Part shown: positions 23,020-32,189 of the stretch, piece by piece
Position numbering within the stretch: the first letter of the stretch is position 1
Layout: each line of letters begins with the position of its first letter
Assembly (NCBI RefSeq): GCF_029784135.1
Contig: NC_073745.1
Location: forward strand, 100,850,904-100,914,903
Reading direction: 5' to 3'
Source of the DNA: Toxorhynchites rutilus septentrionalis
Taxonomy: Eukaryota > Arthropoda > Insecta > Diptera > Culicidae
Length of the DNA: 64,000 bases
Program-made: the position numbers and the translations under genes
The notes under the pieces: model-generated
Database searches by the model: none
What the model saw: only the letters and a program-made list of their open reading frames with translations
Told to the model about the DNA's origin: nothing

Positions 23020-24196
23020 CTGGAATGAGAGAGAAAGTGCAGCCGGGATGAGAAATTATTCAAAGCGGGCGGAAAACAGCAACCGTCTGTTTAGTGTCAA
23101 TTTCAAAATTAATTGGATTATGATACAGCTTCACGGGCATTAGTTGCTGGTAATAAAAAGCAACCTCCAATGGAAGCGAACTGGTGTGTTCGAGTGTAGA
23201 TTATGAACTTTAAAAAAGTCATGAATTTATGTGGTGGGGGAAGACATTTAGAAAAGTCCGTAAGGTGTAAGGAGTCCTAAACGGTGTTGATTTTTAAATT
23301 GGTTCATCGTGTTTTATTACAAGTTCAAATTAATTTCAAGATACGGGAATCGAAATTGATGTTCCGACTTATTCTTTAATGTCAAATCCGTCTGTTGGAT
23401 ATCGAAGTATAATGAGTGGCAGCTATCTTTTATTGAGTCCAACATCATAGAGATGCATGCAAAGACACATTACTCAGTTCTACGATAAATTAAACGCAGT
23501 TGACATTCACGAGTCATCTGATCGGAATATCGACAAGGTACTAAAGCTAGACAATATTCAAGAAATGCCACACTAAAACCTTCTTTTTTCCCAAATAACG
23601 GGTGTTAAATAAAAAATGAGAATTTTTTCAATCACATATAAAAAAAATTATTTTTTTTCACCGATTTCAGTATTTTTGACGTAGGACTACGTCTAACCGG
23701 AAGATATAGGGGGTGAAATGGAAATCTAGGCACTGAACAAGTAGGAAAAAATGCAAGATTTGGAACGCTTATAACTCGAGCATTTCTCAATAGATCGCAA
23801 AGGTTTTGGCATCAATTGATAGGAAATATATCTACGCATCTATCATAACGAATAACATTTCATTTTTCTTGAGATAAATAATTGAATAATTGTGAAATAT
23901 CAAGCATTGTCAAAATGCACTATGTGCCCATTTTTGATTGGTCCATTTTGTGCTCCTCAAATCGTACCGACCAAAACGGGCAACCAGAGCAGCAGCGAAA
24001 TAGAATGAAGCACGATTGGAAAGGAAAAAGAAAAAATATGAACGAAACATTGGTCGCAGTCTCACACATGCGTAATTCTCGAGCCAGCCAGTCAGCTTAA
24101 AAATCCCCGCTCCGCTGCCGTAACGATCATTCTCATTCAAACCGTACACCACATCGGTTCGCATCACAACACATCAACAAACCAACCCAAGCAGCC

Positions 24197-24500
24197 ATGT
24201 CTGGACATGGTAAAGGAGGAAAAGTGAAGGGAAAGGCAAAATCCCGCTCGAACCGTGTTGATCTGGAGTTCCTCGCAAGGGTAGCTAGGCCGAGCGCGTT
24301 AGTACCAGTGCACCAGTCCACCTAGCCGGCGTTATATAGTTTCGGCCGCCGAAGTGATCAAGTTGGCTGATAAAGCTGCTCGCGACGATAAGAAAAACCG
24401 CATTCAGAACAGAACACATCAAGACGACAACAGGCAGTTGCAGCGTGTGGCGAGTGGCAAACGCAATCGCAAAACGGCATCAGGTAGCAGAAGAAAAAAG
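24197..24500 (+). pseudogene. Histone H2A pseudogene 1
   Basis: The ATG at 24197 opens MSGHGKGGKVKGKAKSRSNR, the canonical insect H2A tail with an R-to-H change. A deletion then removes the alpha-1/loop-1 region (FPVGRIHRLLRKG). Sequence resumes in other frames with AAEVIKLADKAARDDKKNRI, matching H2A [20 protein letters not shown]. The C-terminal part is scrambled. About 250 bp of upstream sequence looks like a histone promoter/leader (a reversed CCAAT, ATTGGTCC, at about 23938), so this is not a bare retrocopy. A stem-loop follows at 24627. Confidence 0.88.
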
Positions 24501-24626
24501 TTTGTTGTTTATACAAACTGCTTTGGTGGCAAATCCAGAACAAGGCGGCATCGAGGGCGTTCGAAATGGTTTTTTTCAAAACCACGAGTACAAAGTTTTC
24601 TAAATTGGAACCATTCCATAAAACAA

Positions 24627-24642
24627 GGCGCTTTTCAGGGCC
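24627..24642 (+). promoter_or_regulatory. Histone 3' stem-loop, imperfect
   Basis: GGCGCTTTTCAGGGCC has the histone mRNA stem-loop layout (6-bp stem, 4-base loop TTTC) with one mismatch in the stem. It lies downstream of pseudogene 1 in the same orientation. Confidence 0.65.
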
Positions 24643-25183
24643 ATTAAACCTTCCAAAAAAGAGTTTAGGAAATACAGTTCAATGCTTTCTAAAACAATAT
24701 CCAAAATAATAACAAAACACAAATTGATTTTTTCATAATTTGTTTGCCAGGATATGATGAGTATGTGAATTTGGCAGAATTGCTTCTAGATTGAAAGTAC
24801 AGTAATTTACACTTATCTCGACATTTAGCTAATTGGACGGACATGTAATTCGACATATTTAGTTGGACATTTTTGTAAACATAGAGTTCGGGGTCCAAAT
24901 TATGACCCCACATTGAAAGTCGACACTGTACCACTGTCATCGCAAATGTTCAATTACAGGTTAAAATTACCTCCAATCGGATACTGAGTGGTGGTAATGC
25001 GACGTGCCATTGAATGTAATTTACTGTAAAATATGTCACAAGCTGGATGGGAAGAAAATTTCCAACTGTGAAAGCTGTGGCGAGTGGCAAATGCAATCGC
25101 TAAACAGAAAGGTTTAGCCGAACAAGATGGGGATATCGAGTGATAACAAAACAATAAACTCTTTAGATTGAAGATAATTTTGT

Positions 25184-25199
25184 GATCCTGAAAAGGACC
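25184..25199 (-). promoter_or_regulatory. Histone 3' stem-loop on the minus strand
   Basis: Read on the minus strand it is GGTCCTTTTCAGGATC, the histone stem-loop with one non-canonical pair. Its orientation is opposite to both H2A relics, as if a divergent histone gene had once ended here. No minus-strand histone coding sequence is recognisable next to it. Confidence 0.6.
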
Positions 25200-25414
25200 C
25201 TTTTTAGCCTGCATGTGAATCCAACGAGTGAACAAATCGTAATGAATGTATTTTTTTGCCATCGCTCCCTTTTAACGCTCATTCATTCGTCTCGTTGGAC
25301 TCGCCCCTTTGGCTGAATCTGCCGATTTGTCTCTATCCTGTGAGTGTGTACTGCTAGAGTATAATACACGCGGACCCCAAAAAAATATCTTATTTTCTTT
25401 CAAACCGTAAACCC

Positions 25415-25740
25415 GTGTGGTTGTACGGCATCGGCATCGTAACAAAGGAGTACAAGTTAAGGGAAAAGCAAAGTCTCACTCGAACCGTGCAGGTCTCCAG
25501 TTCCCTGTTGGTCGCATTTACTGATTGCTCCGCAAGGGTAACAAGGCCGAACGGATTGGTGCCGGAGCACCAGTATACCTAACAGCGATTATAGAGTTTC
25601 GGCCGTCGAAGTGCTCGAGTTGGCTTGCAAAGCTGCTCACGACGATCAGAAAACCCGCATCAAGAACAAAGCAGCTTCGGTTCGGCGCTCATCAAGGCAA
25701 CAATTAGTTTCAGTGAGTGGCAAAGTGTTTCTCCGGCACG
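25415..25740 (+). pseudogene. Histone H2A pseudogene 2
   Basis: The initiating codon region is destroyed, but [20 protein letters not shown], then [19 protein letters not shown], and (after a frameshift) [20 protein letters not shown] match H2A closely and in order. There is an in-frame stop after the GRIY stretch. It is better preserved than pseudogene 1, and the two share leader sequence (TCAAACCGTA). The 3' side joins the 115-bp module and then a good histone stem-loop at 25901. Confidence 0.88.
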
Positions 25741-25900
25741 TCGCATTAAATGTAATTTACTGAACAATATGTCACAAGCTGGATGGGAAGAAATTTTCCA
25801 ACTGTGAAAGCTGTGGCGAGTGGCAAACGCAATAGCTAAACAGGAAGGTTTAACCGAACAAGATGGGAATATCGAGTGATAACAAAAACACAACACCAAA

Positions 25901-25916
25901 GGTTCTTTTCAGAACC
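25901..25916 (+). promoter_or_regulatory. Histone 3' stem-loop, perfect stem
   Basis: GGTTCTTTTCAGAACC forms a perfect 6-bp stem with a TTTC loop, preceded by CCAAA and followed by ATCA. It matches the stem-loop consensus of replication-dependent histone mRNAs and lies downstream of pseudogene 2. Confidence 0.75.
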
Positions 25917-26132
25917 ATCAACATATTCATAAAGAGTAAACAGTAAACTAATCCATTTTTCAGGTAGATAGGTAGGTATTCACGTAGGAGAAGAAAATAA
26001 AATAATATATTTAAAATATATATTTAACAAAAGCTGTCCCCTTTGTATAGTCCTACGTCACTCCGGTTATGTCCCCGACATTACCCACCCGTCTTTTTAT
26101 TAATAACATAATGTATTTTCTTCAAAAAAATG

Positions 26133-27155
26133 TCAGTGAATGTTTGAGTAAGGGCCGTGGTCTGTTGTTCGACGCAACTTTGTCGCGATGCTCTCACAAG
26201 AACGATGTACGGCACTTACGTCCATTTTCCAGTTACAATTCCGAATTATTGTAGTCAGTTGCTTCGTGTCCTTGGCCCTCCAATTGTTTTTATACACTAG
26301 GGCACTGAGTGAGCCAAAGGAATCCTCTATTGGGCGGCATTTGGGCAAGTTTGTTGGGTTACGATCTTTCGGCACGAACGGTATCTTTTTCTCCTCAAGA
26401 TACGCCAGCGTCTTCTTGGCGTAATGGGAAGACGCCTTGTCCGGCCAGAAGACGTACTTCCCATCCGCGTGATGCTCGTACAGGAACGGCAGCAGGATTT
26501 TATCGAGGCACTCTTCTCGAAAGATTTGTTGGTTGATTGCCAGACCGCTCGGCTTAAACCAAGGCATTGAAATGCTCCGGTCGGAAATGGCGATGTACAA
26601 CATAACCTTTTTTTCAAACTTGTGCTTGAACTTGTATTTCACTTCAGGCGGTGTGGATGACTTGTCGCTGGAGTAGTAATTATCATTTCTTGGAATATGC
26701 GTTTTGGACAGCTGAAAATAGCTATCGTCGTCCAGAACGAAAGACATGCCGCGGTATTTTTTGGTCATCCACCATGATTTGACCGTCTCAATCTGCTCCT
26801 CCGTGTACTCGGGCGACCTCGTCTTCTTCCTGCAGACGATTCCTTCCATCTTGAGGGTCCGATGGATCAATACGTGGGAGCAGCCATATTTCCGACCGGA
26901 GTCACGCAGGCTGGTTGCGTCCTTGTTGTCAAACAGCTTCTTTAACGATGTCTTACTCTGCTTCGTCATTATCGTCACCGGACGACCACTTCCGACCTTC
27001 CGCTCTACGTTCAGGGAACCCAGGATACGATATACCGTACTGACAGGTACATTTTCTTCCTTAAAATGTGCCACCGTGAACTTTTTTCCTTGTTGGAAAT
27101 GCGTTTCGTAGAACCGTACAATGCGTTCGCGGAGCACGTGCTGTTTCGACGCCAT
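26133..27155 (-). CDS. Intact DD37E mariner-type transposase
   Basis: The frame encodes 340 residues with no stop. The ATG at 27155 has strong context (AAAGATGGCG) and starts MASKQHVLRERIVRFYETHF. It has an N-terminal helix-turn-helix (VAHFKEENVPVSTVYRILGS), a GRPV linker, then the catalytic triad: the aspartates of VLDDDSYF (about residue 143), FWPD (239) and the glutamate of RPIED (277). There are 37 residues between the last two, the spacing that defines the mosquito DD37E group. The frame also stays open upstream to 27452 through a pogo-like fragment, probably by chance. I could not identify terminal inverted repeats for this element. Confidence 0.88.
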   Translation of the reverse strand: MASKQHVLRERIVRFYETHFQQGKKFTVAHFKEENVPVSTVYRILGSLNVERKVGSGRPVTIMTKQSKTSLKKLFDNKDATSLRDSGRKYGCSHVLIHRTLKMEGIVCRKKTRSPEYTEEQIETVKSWWMTKKYRGMSFVLDDDSYFQLSKTHIPRNDNYYSSDKSSTPPEVKYKFKHKFEKKVMLYIAISDRSISMPWFKPSGLAINQQIFREECLDKILLPFLYEHHADGKYVFWPDKASSHYAKKTLAYLEEKKIPFVPKDRNPTNLPKCRPIEDSFGSLSALVYKNNWRAKDTKQLTTIIRNCNWKMDVSAVHRSCESIATKLRRTTDHGPYSNIH

Positions 27156-27239
27156 CTTTGCTTTGACTAAATTCAAACTAGCAAAACCAAACACGCCTAC
27201 TGTTTCTAGGGGGCCCAAAGAGCAATTTTCTTGGAGAAA

Positions 27240-27600
27240 GAAAATTTCACGCTCTTTATTTGAGTTACTGAAAGGTATTGAAAAAACATACTTATGTTTA
27301 TGTAAAGTATATTGGGATAATGTTATAATCAGTAACAATGTTTTGGGATCGATAGCAGGTGTCTGGCCAGATTCCAGACCAGAAAAGTTGGATTGACACC
27401 ATCTCGAATTCTGCATGAATCTTTTCACTGTTGGTCGAGCATTTTCAAACACTTTTGATGCTTGATCAAAGAAAATCCGTTCTCGATGGCCTGCGTTGCT
27501 TTTTCAAGCTCCTCCTTCTTCCAACGTTGTCTGTCCCTCCTCTTCTTGTACTTCAGCGGCATCTGGAATCAATTAGACCAAAGAAAAGTCTCAAACCTGT
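27240..27600 (-). mobile_element. Pogo/CENP-B-like repeat with psq helix-turn-helix, copy 2
   Basis: On the minus strand it reads MPLKYKKRRDRQRWKKEELE then KATQAIENGFS, and, after a frameshift, VFENARPTVKRFMQNSRW. It is the inverted counterpart of 16714-17000. The DD37E mariner sits immediately beyond its 3' end, which suggests insertion into or next to this repeat. Confidence 0.6.
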
Positions 27601-28716
27601 AGGACCAATATGACCATATGACAAAATCACCCCGTGTTACCCTACTTGTTTTTATCACTGCGTGTTGAGTACACAGATGTCACCCAGACAGATTGTCGTC
27701 ACTTTCTTATTTCCCAACCTTAAAAATTTGGACATGTGGCAAACTGTATTAGTGATAGATAGAGTATCCAGGTCAAAATTGGCCGTGAGGACTGTAATCA
27801 GAGAAAATTCACGCAGCCGAATATTTTTTATAACATTATTCTTTTTATTTTTTGAGTATTTCGTATCGTAGATTGAAAAAAATATAAATTGGAATGGCAG
27901 ACAAAAGACAAAAAAAGAAAAACAACACAAAAAGGAGAAGGGAGAAGGAAGATGTGAGGTGCGTGGAAGAAAATTTACATGTACAATGCCCTACTGTCCA
28001 GCTGTAGGAACTTTGCTGGACAGGAAAAGGGGACGGAAAAGCGAGCATAGTGCGGCTACCCTCTATCAGAGTTGTGTTACTACCAACGAGCTTGAGACTG
28101 GTTTTGTAGTGCTGGGTAGAATGTGCCAACGCGTAATCGGCTGGTTGCTGATCAACGCAAGGATAAGTAGACTGAGGATCAAGGGCCGTTTCTTCAACTA
28201 CAGTACCATCAACGTTAATTGCCTACACGAAGGGAGACTCTATATTTCACGAATATATATTGCTTATTTTTTCCTTCAGTTATTTTCCTTAGCGAGTTGA
28301 CATTGAAATCATAACCACACACCCAAACAAAAAGTAAATAATTCTGAAAGTTACGTCTCACTACTCGTCTCACGTCATGTCCTGAAAGTGTCAAGAACGA
28401 AACACCTATAGTTCAGCATCTTGGACCGGTGATGGGGCCGAATAGTTTGCGTACGTTTCAAATGATAACGGCCAACGATGTGTAAACTTTGCAGCCTCTC
28501 GTGGTTTGGTAGTCCGAAGTAATTGCTTCCCCCGCATATCCAAAAAGCTACTTGGAGATCACCTGACCAGCACACAGAAAATCAAACCGACCAAGTACTA
28601 ATCGACGGAAAATTCTTCCAAGACTTCATCAATGTTCGTACGAATCGCAGTGCGAATATAGATTCGGACCACTACCTAGTGGCAGTATGCGTGCGCTCAA
28701 AACTCTCAACAGTGTA

Positions 28717-29327
28717 CCGTTCTGAATCATATTTCGGACGCTTAAGGTATATGATGCAGAAAACAGATCTATACTTTATGTACAGGTATTATTTGATTGA
28801 TATTTTTAATAAATTAGTTCAACATGCTTCTAAGCTTTCTACTTTGGTACCTATTTGATTGGAAACATAAAAAAATCATCGAATAAAATGCTTTTCAAAT
28901 GAAGCGAATAAGAATCAAATTTCGGACAGATTGAATTCAAATTTCGGACACTTTATTTTGTAATTTTTTGGACGAAAATTACATTACACTTGATTATATT
29001 TTGTGGTGTCCCAGTGTCCCACAGCACTTACTTAGCAATCACAGTAAACTGTTAACGATGATGAGAACTGATGAAACACGGGAGGAATTTAAATATTTAT
29101 GAACGGGTAAATTCTACGTGCTCACGCTAAGGAAACGTCAAACACAAACGAACATGAGTAGTGTTGTAAGATTTCTGCCGATTATGTTATAATTTAAATG
29201 TAGTTCTCATGTGAAATGATAGTGAAACCAAGGGATTACTCTAAATCAATTGTTATATTAATTTGATAGTGTCCGAAATATGATGTTGTCCGAAATATGA
29301 TGTTGTCCGAAATATGATTCAGAACGG
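28717..29327. mobile_element. MITE with 23-bp perfect terminal inverted repeats, TA target
   Basis: The left end CCGTTCTGAATCATATTTCG is repeated inverted at 29305-29327, and both ends abut TA (28715-28716 and 29328-29329). Subterminal copies of ATTTCGGACA occur at 28918, 28941 and three times before the right end. The 611-bp body has no transposase. The TA duplication points to mobilisation by a Tc1/mariner-type transposase. Confidence 0.85.
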
Positions 29328-29400
29328 TAGATCACGAGACGAAGTCGAACGCCACGACCCAACACTGAGCAACTACGTAACACCGCTGTTGCCATGGAAT

Positions 29401-30969
29401 TAGGGATTGTTAACCGATTTTACCGGTAATACCGGGTCATTTTCTATTTCCGAATTACTGGCAATTTTACAATCAATAACCGATAATTTCGGTATTTTTT
29501 GTTGTTACACCATAAATAATATTTGTCTTTATGCTGCTTTGAAATATTGCTCGAAAATTAAAGAAGATCGAAAAAACATAACTGGCAGTGTTGCGCCGAT
29601 TCTACGACCTCCGAACTTCAGTTCAAAGATCGCTGCTCGATCGGAAAACGAAACACAAGATAAGCTTCAGCGATGATGAATTGGCAGCGATAAAGGAATT
29701 GATTGATGCCCTCGAACATGTTCTGGTAGGTGTTCAACTGCTATTGCGGAAGAAATGTACCCTTTATGAAACTGGCGTCAGATTTCAATTTATGCTAGAA
29801 CAGCTATTGTGACACAATTGGTGATGACTTTGGCGTCTTCTAATCTATATCGGATCTCATTAACAAAGTTTCGAGAAGAGGGAAACGCCCGTTCAGAGTC
29901 CAATTATGTCACGTCACGCACTGCATTGGTCAAGCAGGCATTTGAAATTGTTCCTGACTTGATCAAATTTGACGATGATGATATTGATTCAGTAGCTGGA
30001 CAACAGGAGGAAAAAATCCACTGGATGATGCGAAACCTGCAGAAAAATTGAGCACCAAGGAAAAACGTGAACGAAGATTGAAAAAATCAAAGGTATCAAC
30101 GTCCAGCCCAAGCTCAACGTCTACCAACGATTGATGAAAACCCTCGGACAAGAGTGTTCGTACAGAGGGCATCAGAGACAAATCATGACAATGGTATTCG
30201 ATACTCTTCGTACTGTACGTTCAACATAATTGGACTCTGAAAAGGCGTTTTTCTCTCTCTTCTGTAAAGTTTGTTAATGAGATCCGATATAGAATAGAAG
30301 ACGCCAAAGTCATCACTAATTGTGTCACGATAGCTGTTCTAGCATAAATTGAAATCTGACTTCAGTTTCATAAAGGGTGCATTTCTTCCGCAATAGCAGT
30401 TGAACAACTACCAGACCATGTTCGAAGGCATCAACCAATTCCTTTATCGCTGCCAATTCATCATCGCTGAATGAGATCCGACCTAGATTAGACGATAAAA
30501 TTGACATTCTCTGTGTCCTTAAGTATTACTTTAACCATCAAAAACATGCAAAATGTTTTTTTGTAAACTAATCTTACTATAAATAAAATCGCTAAAAAAT
30601 AAAGCGCGGTCGTCGTGAACAGTCGTAAACGGTCGTAAATGTTCGTATTCTTGACGTAAACACAAACATAGTGAGAGAGTGAGCAGTGAGCAGCTGCGAT
30701 GCGTTTTTTGTGTGAGAGAGTGTGTGCGTCTGCGTTGTTGCGAGAGTCTGTTTGAGTGCAACAGCAAAGCTATTCCAATGACTTTGCGGTAAACTTATTA
30801 AAACATAGAATTGGGCCGCTAGTCATTATAAATAAAAGCCGTTTCTTCAAGAAAATGGGTTGATTTTAAAGAATGTTTTTTTACCGGTAATTTACCGGTT
30901 TCACCGGTAATGGAATTTTCATTAAAGAATAACCGGTTCTGAAATTTTGGCACGGTAATGCAATCCCTA
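29401..30969 (+). mobile_element. hAT element with 8-bp target duplication and inverted internal duplication
   Basis: CATGGAAT occurs at 29393-29400 and 30970-30977, the 8-bp duplication typical of hAT. The ends are TAGGGATTG inverted, and several ACCGGTAA motifs lie near both ends (29420-29440 and 30885-30910). Inside, a transposase fragment on the plus strand (29590-30050) reads ISFSDDELAAIKELIDALEH then FQFMLEQLL, matching the hAT domain before the dimerisation region. The same fragment recurs inverted at about 30270-30490. No complete transposase is present, so this copy is non-autonomous. Confidence 0.85.
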
Positions 30970-31894
30970 CATGGAATACTCGCACGCACTGGAGCCAGCG
31001 CTATCAACGGAAGAGCAGCTAGGTTCAGCTACTCCTGAAGATGACTGGAGGGATTTTCGTACATCCATAGGTTGGACCGCTATGACGGAGCGAAGTACGA
31101 CGGTCCCGAACCGGAGGAATGACTGGTTTGACGGCGAATGCAAGCAGTTGGTTGCGGAGAAGAATGCAGCGAGAGCGAAAAAGGCTGCTGCGCTGTACGA
31201 GAGCTAACGTGGAACACAGACGTGGATACAGACAGGCGAGGAACAGGCAAAATTCGATCTTCCGCACGAAAAAACGCCAGCAGGAACACAGCGATCGCGA
31301 AGCGATGGAACACCGGTACCACGTGAACGATGCACGGAAATTTTAAGGTAATATTATATTATCAGGCACGTAGCGTAACCGGCACGGCACGTTTCATGCA
31401 AGACAAATATTATTGCGTGTATTTCAAATGTGTATGCGTATATTACATGGAACACAGTTCATTCGTATATTCTGAAACGGAGCTGAAAATACAACATATA
31501 CCCGTTAATTACCAGCTGTTCGAAAAATCGAACAGCAATTTTGAGAATTTTTAATGTTTACACACCATCAGTTTCATTTGATTTTGTTGAAATTTATTGG
31601 GCGAGTTTATCCGGTTTAAAGTAATGAAAAGCGAATGGTGTTTTAAATTTCAATAAAACAAACTAATAAAATAAACAATTGAATTTTCTTACAGTATAAC
31701 TTTGATAAAAGATGTAAAACTCTATATTGAACCATCTATAGGAAAAAAATAATGGGGAAATGAAATGTTCGTACAATCGAACATTGGCCATAACGCACCT
31801 TTTTTTTGTTGTATAATATCCAACACATATGTCCTCCACCATCCATTCAAGATTGTTTATTTCGAATTCCATGTGCAAAATGGAAATGCAAGAA

Positions 31895-32062
31895 TACAAT
31901 TTTGAATGTATCGAATAATCTAGCAAATCTTAAGGATAAGATACGTTTTTGTTCGCAACCGCCTAAGGCGTTCGGTCCAAACTCGAGAGTGAAGAAGCTG
32001 AAGCAAATCATCGAGAACGACGATTTTGATGAGATTGCCGGTTCCGGTGAGATATTTCACCG
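31895..32062 (+). other. Unrecognised coding-like patch
   Basis: A short open stretch encodes NLKDKIRFCSQPPKAFGPNS then RVKKLKQIIENDDFDEIAGSG, and a GTGAGA that could be a splice donor follows at 32046. The composition and codon pattern look more protein-like than the neighbouring AT-rich DNA. I do not recognise the family. It could be a captured exon fragment or a piece of an unknown element. The rest of 31351-32189 shows nothing. Confidence 0.3.
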
Positions 32063-32189
32063 GTGAAGAAAACCTTAATGACGATTATACTTCACTTTAT
32101 GACAACCTCCCTTTGAGGAATGCCATTGTTTTTTCGCAGCGTGTTTGTACTTTGCAGGCTTTAGAAAATGTTCGATTTTTGGGTAAATG

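Larger units (their letters stand above)
23677..26060. mobile_element. Inverted-repeat-bounded segment carrying histone H2A fragments
   Basis: TGACGTAGGACTA at 23677-23689 is repeated inverted at 26048-26060. Between them lie two histone H2A pseudogenes, three histone-type stem-loops and a duplicated about 115-bp module (25036-25150 and 25770-25886, with GTCACAAGCTGGATGGGAAG and CGAACAAGATGGG.ATATCGA). The same 13-14-bp inverted end bounds an unrelated segment at 48370-49972, which supports the idea of a transposon family. No transposase is present. Whether the histone pieces travelled with the element or it assembled around an old histone cluster cannot be told from one copy. Confidence 0.5.
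27957..31350 (+). mobile_element. RTE-clade LINE fragment (endonuclease and linker), split by two insertions
   Basis: The endonuclease region reads LRIKGRFFNYSTINVNCLHEG (28165-28230), then ATWRSPDQHTENQTDQVLID and INVRTNRSANIDSDHYLVAV (28540-28690). The sequence breaks at a TA, where a MITE (28717-29327) intervenes, resumes for 70 bp and breaks again at a hAT element (29401-30969). It then continues NDWFDGECKQLVAEKNAARA (31115-31175) and RQARNRQNSIFRTKKRQQEH to 31346. Removing both insertions restores one frame (RTPRPNTEQLRN, then AVAMEYSHALEPAL) apart from a stop. An additional foreign stretch lies at about 28232-28375. The RT domain is absent. Confidence 0.82.

Noticed and set aside
24354..24647. 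97-codon basic open frame after histone pseudogene 1
   Set aside because: It is the H2A relic read in a shifted frame. The basic residues come from degenerate histone sequence.
26133..27452. A 439-residue fused psq-mariner protein
   Set aside because: The upstream part includes untranslated transposon DNA and a frameshifted pogo fragment. The ATG at 27155 is the natural transposase start.
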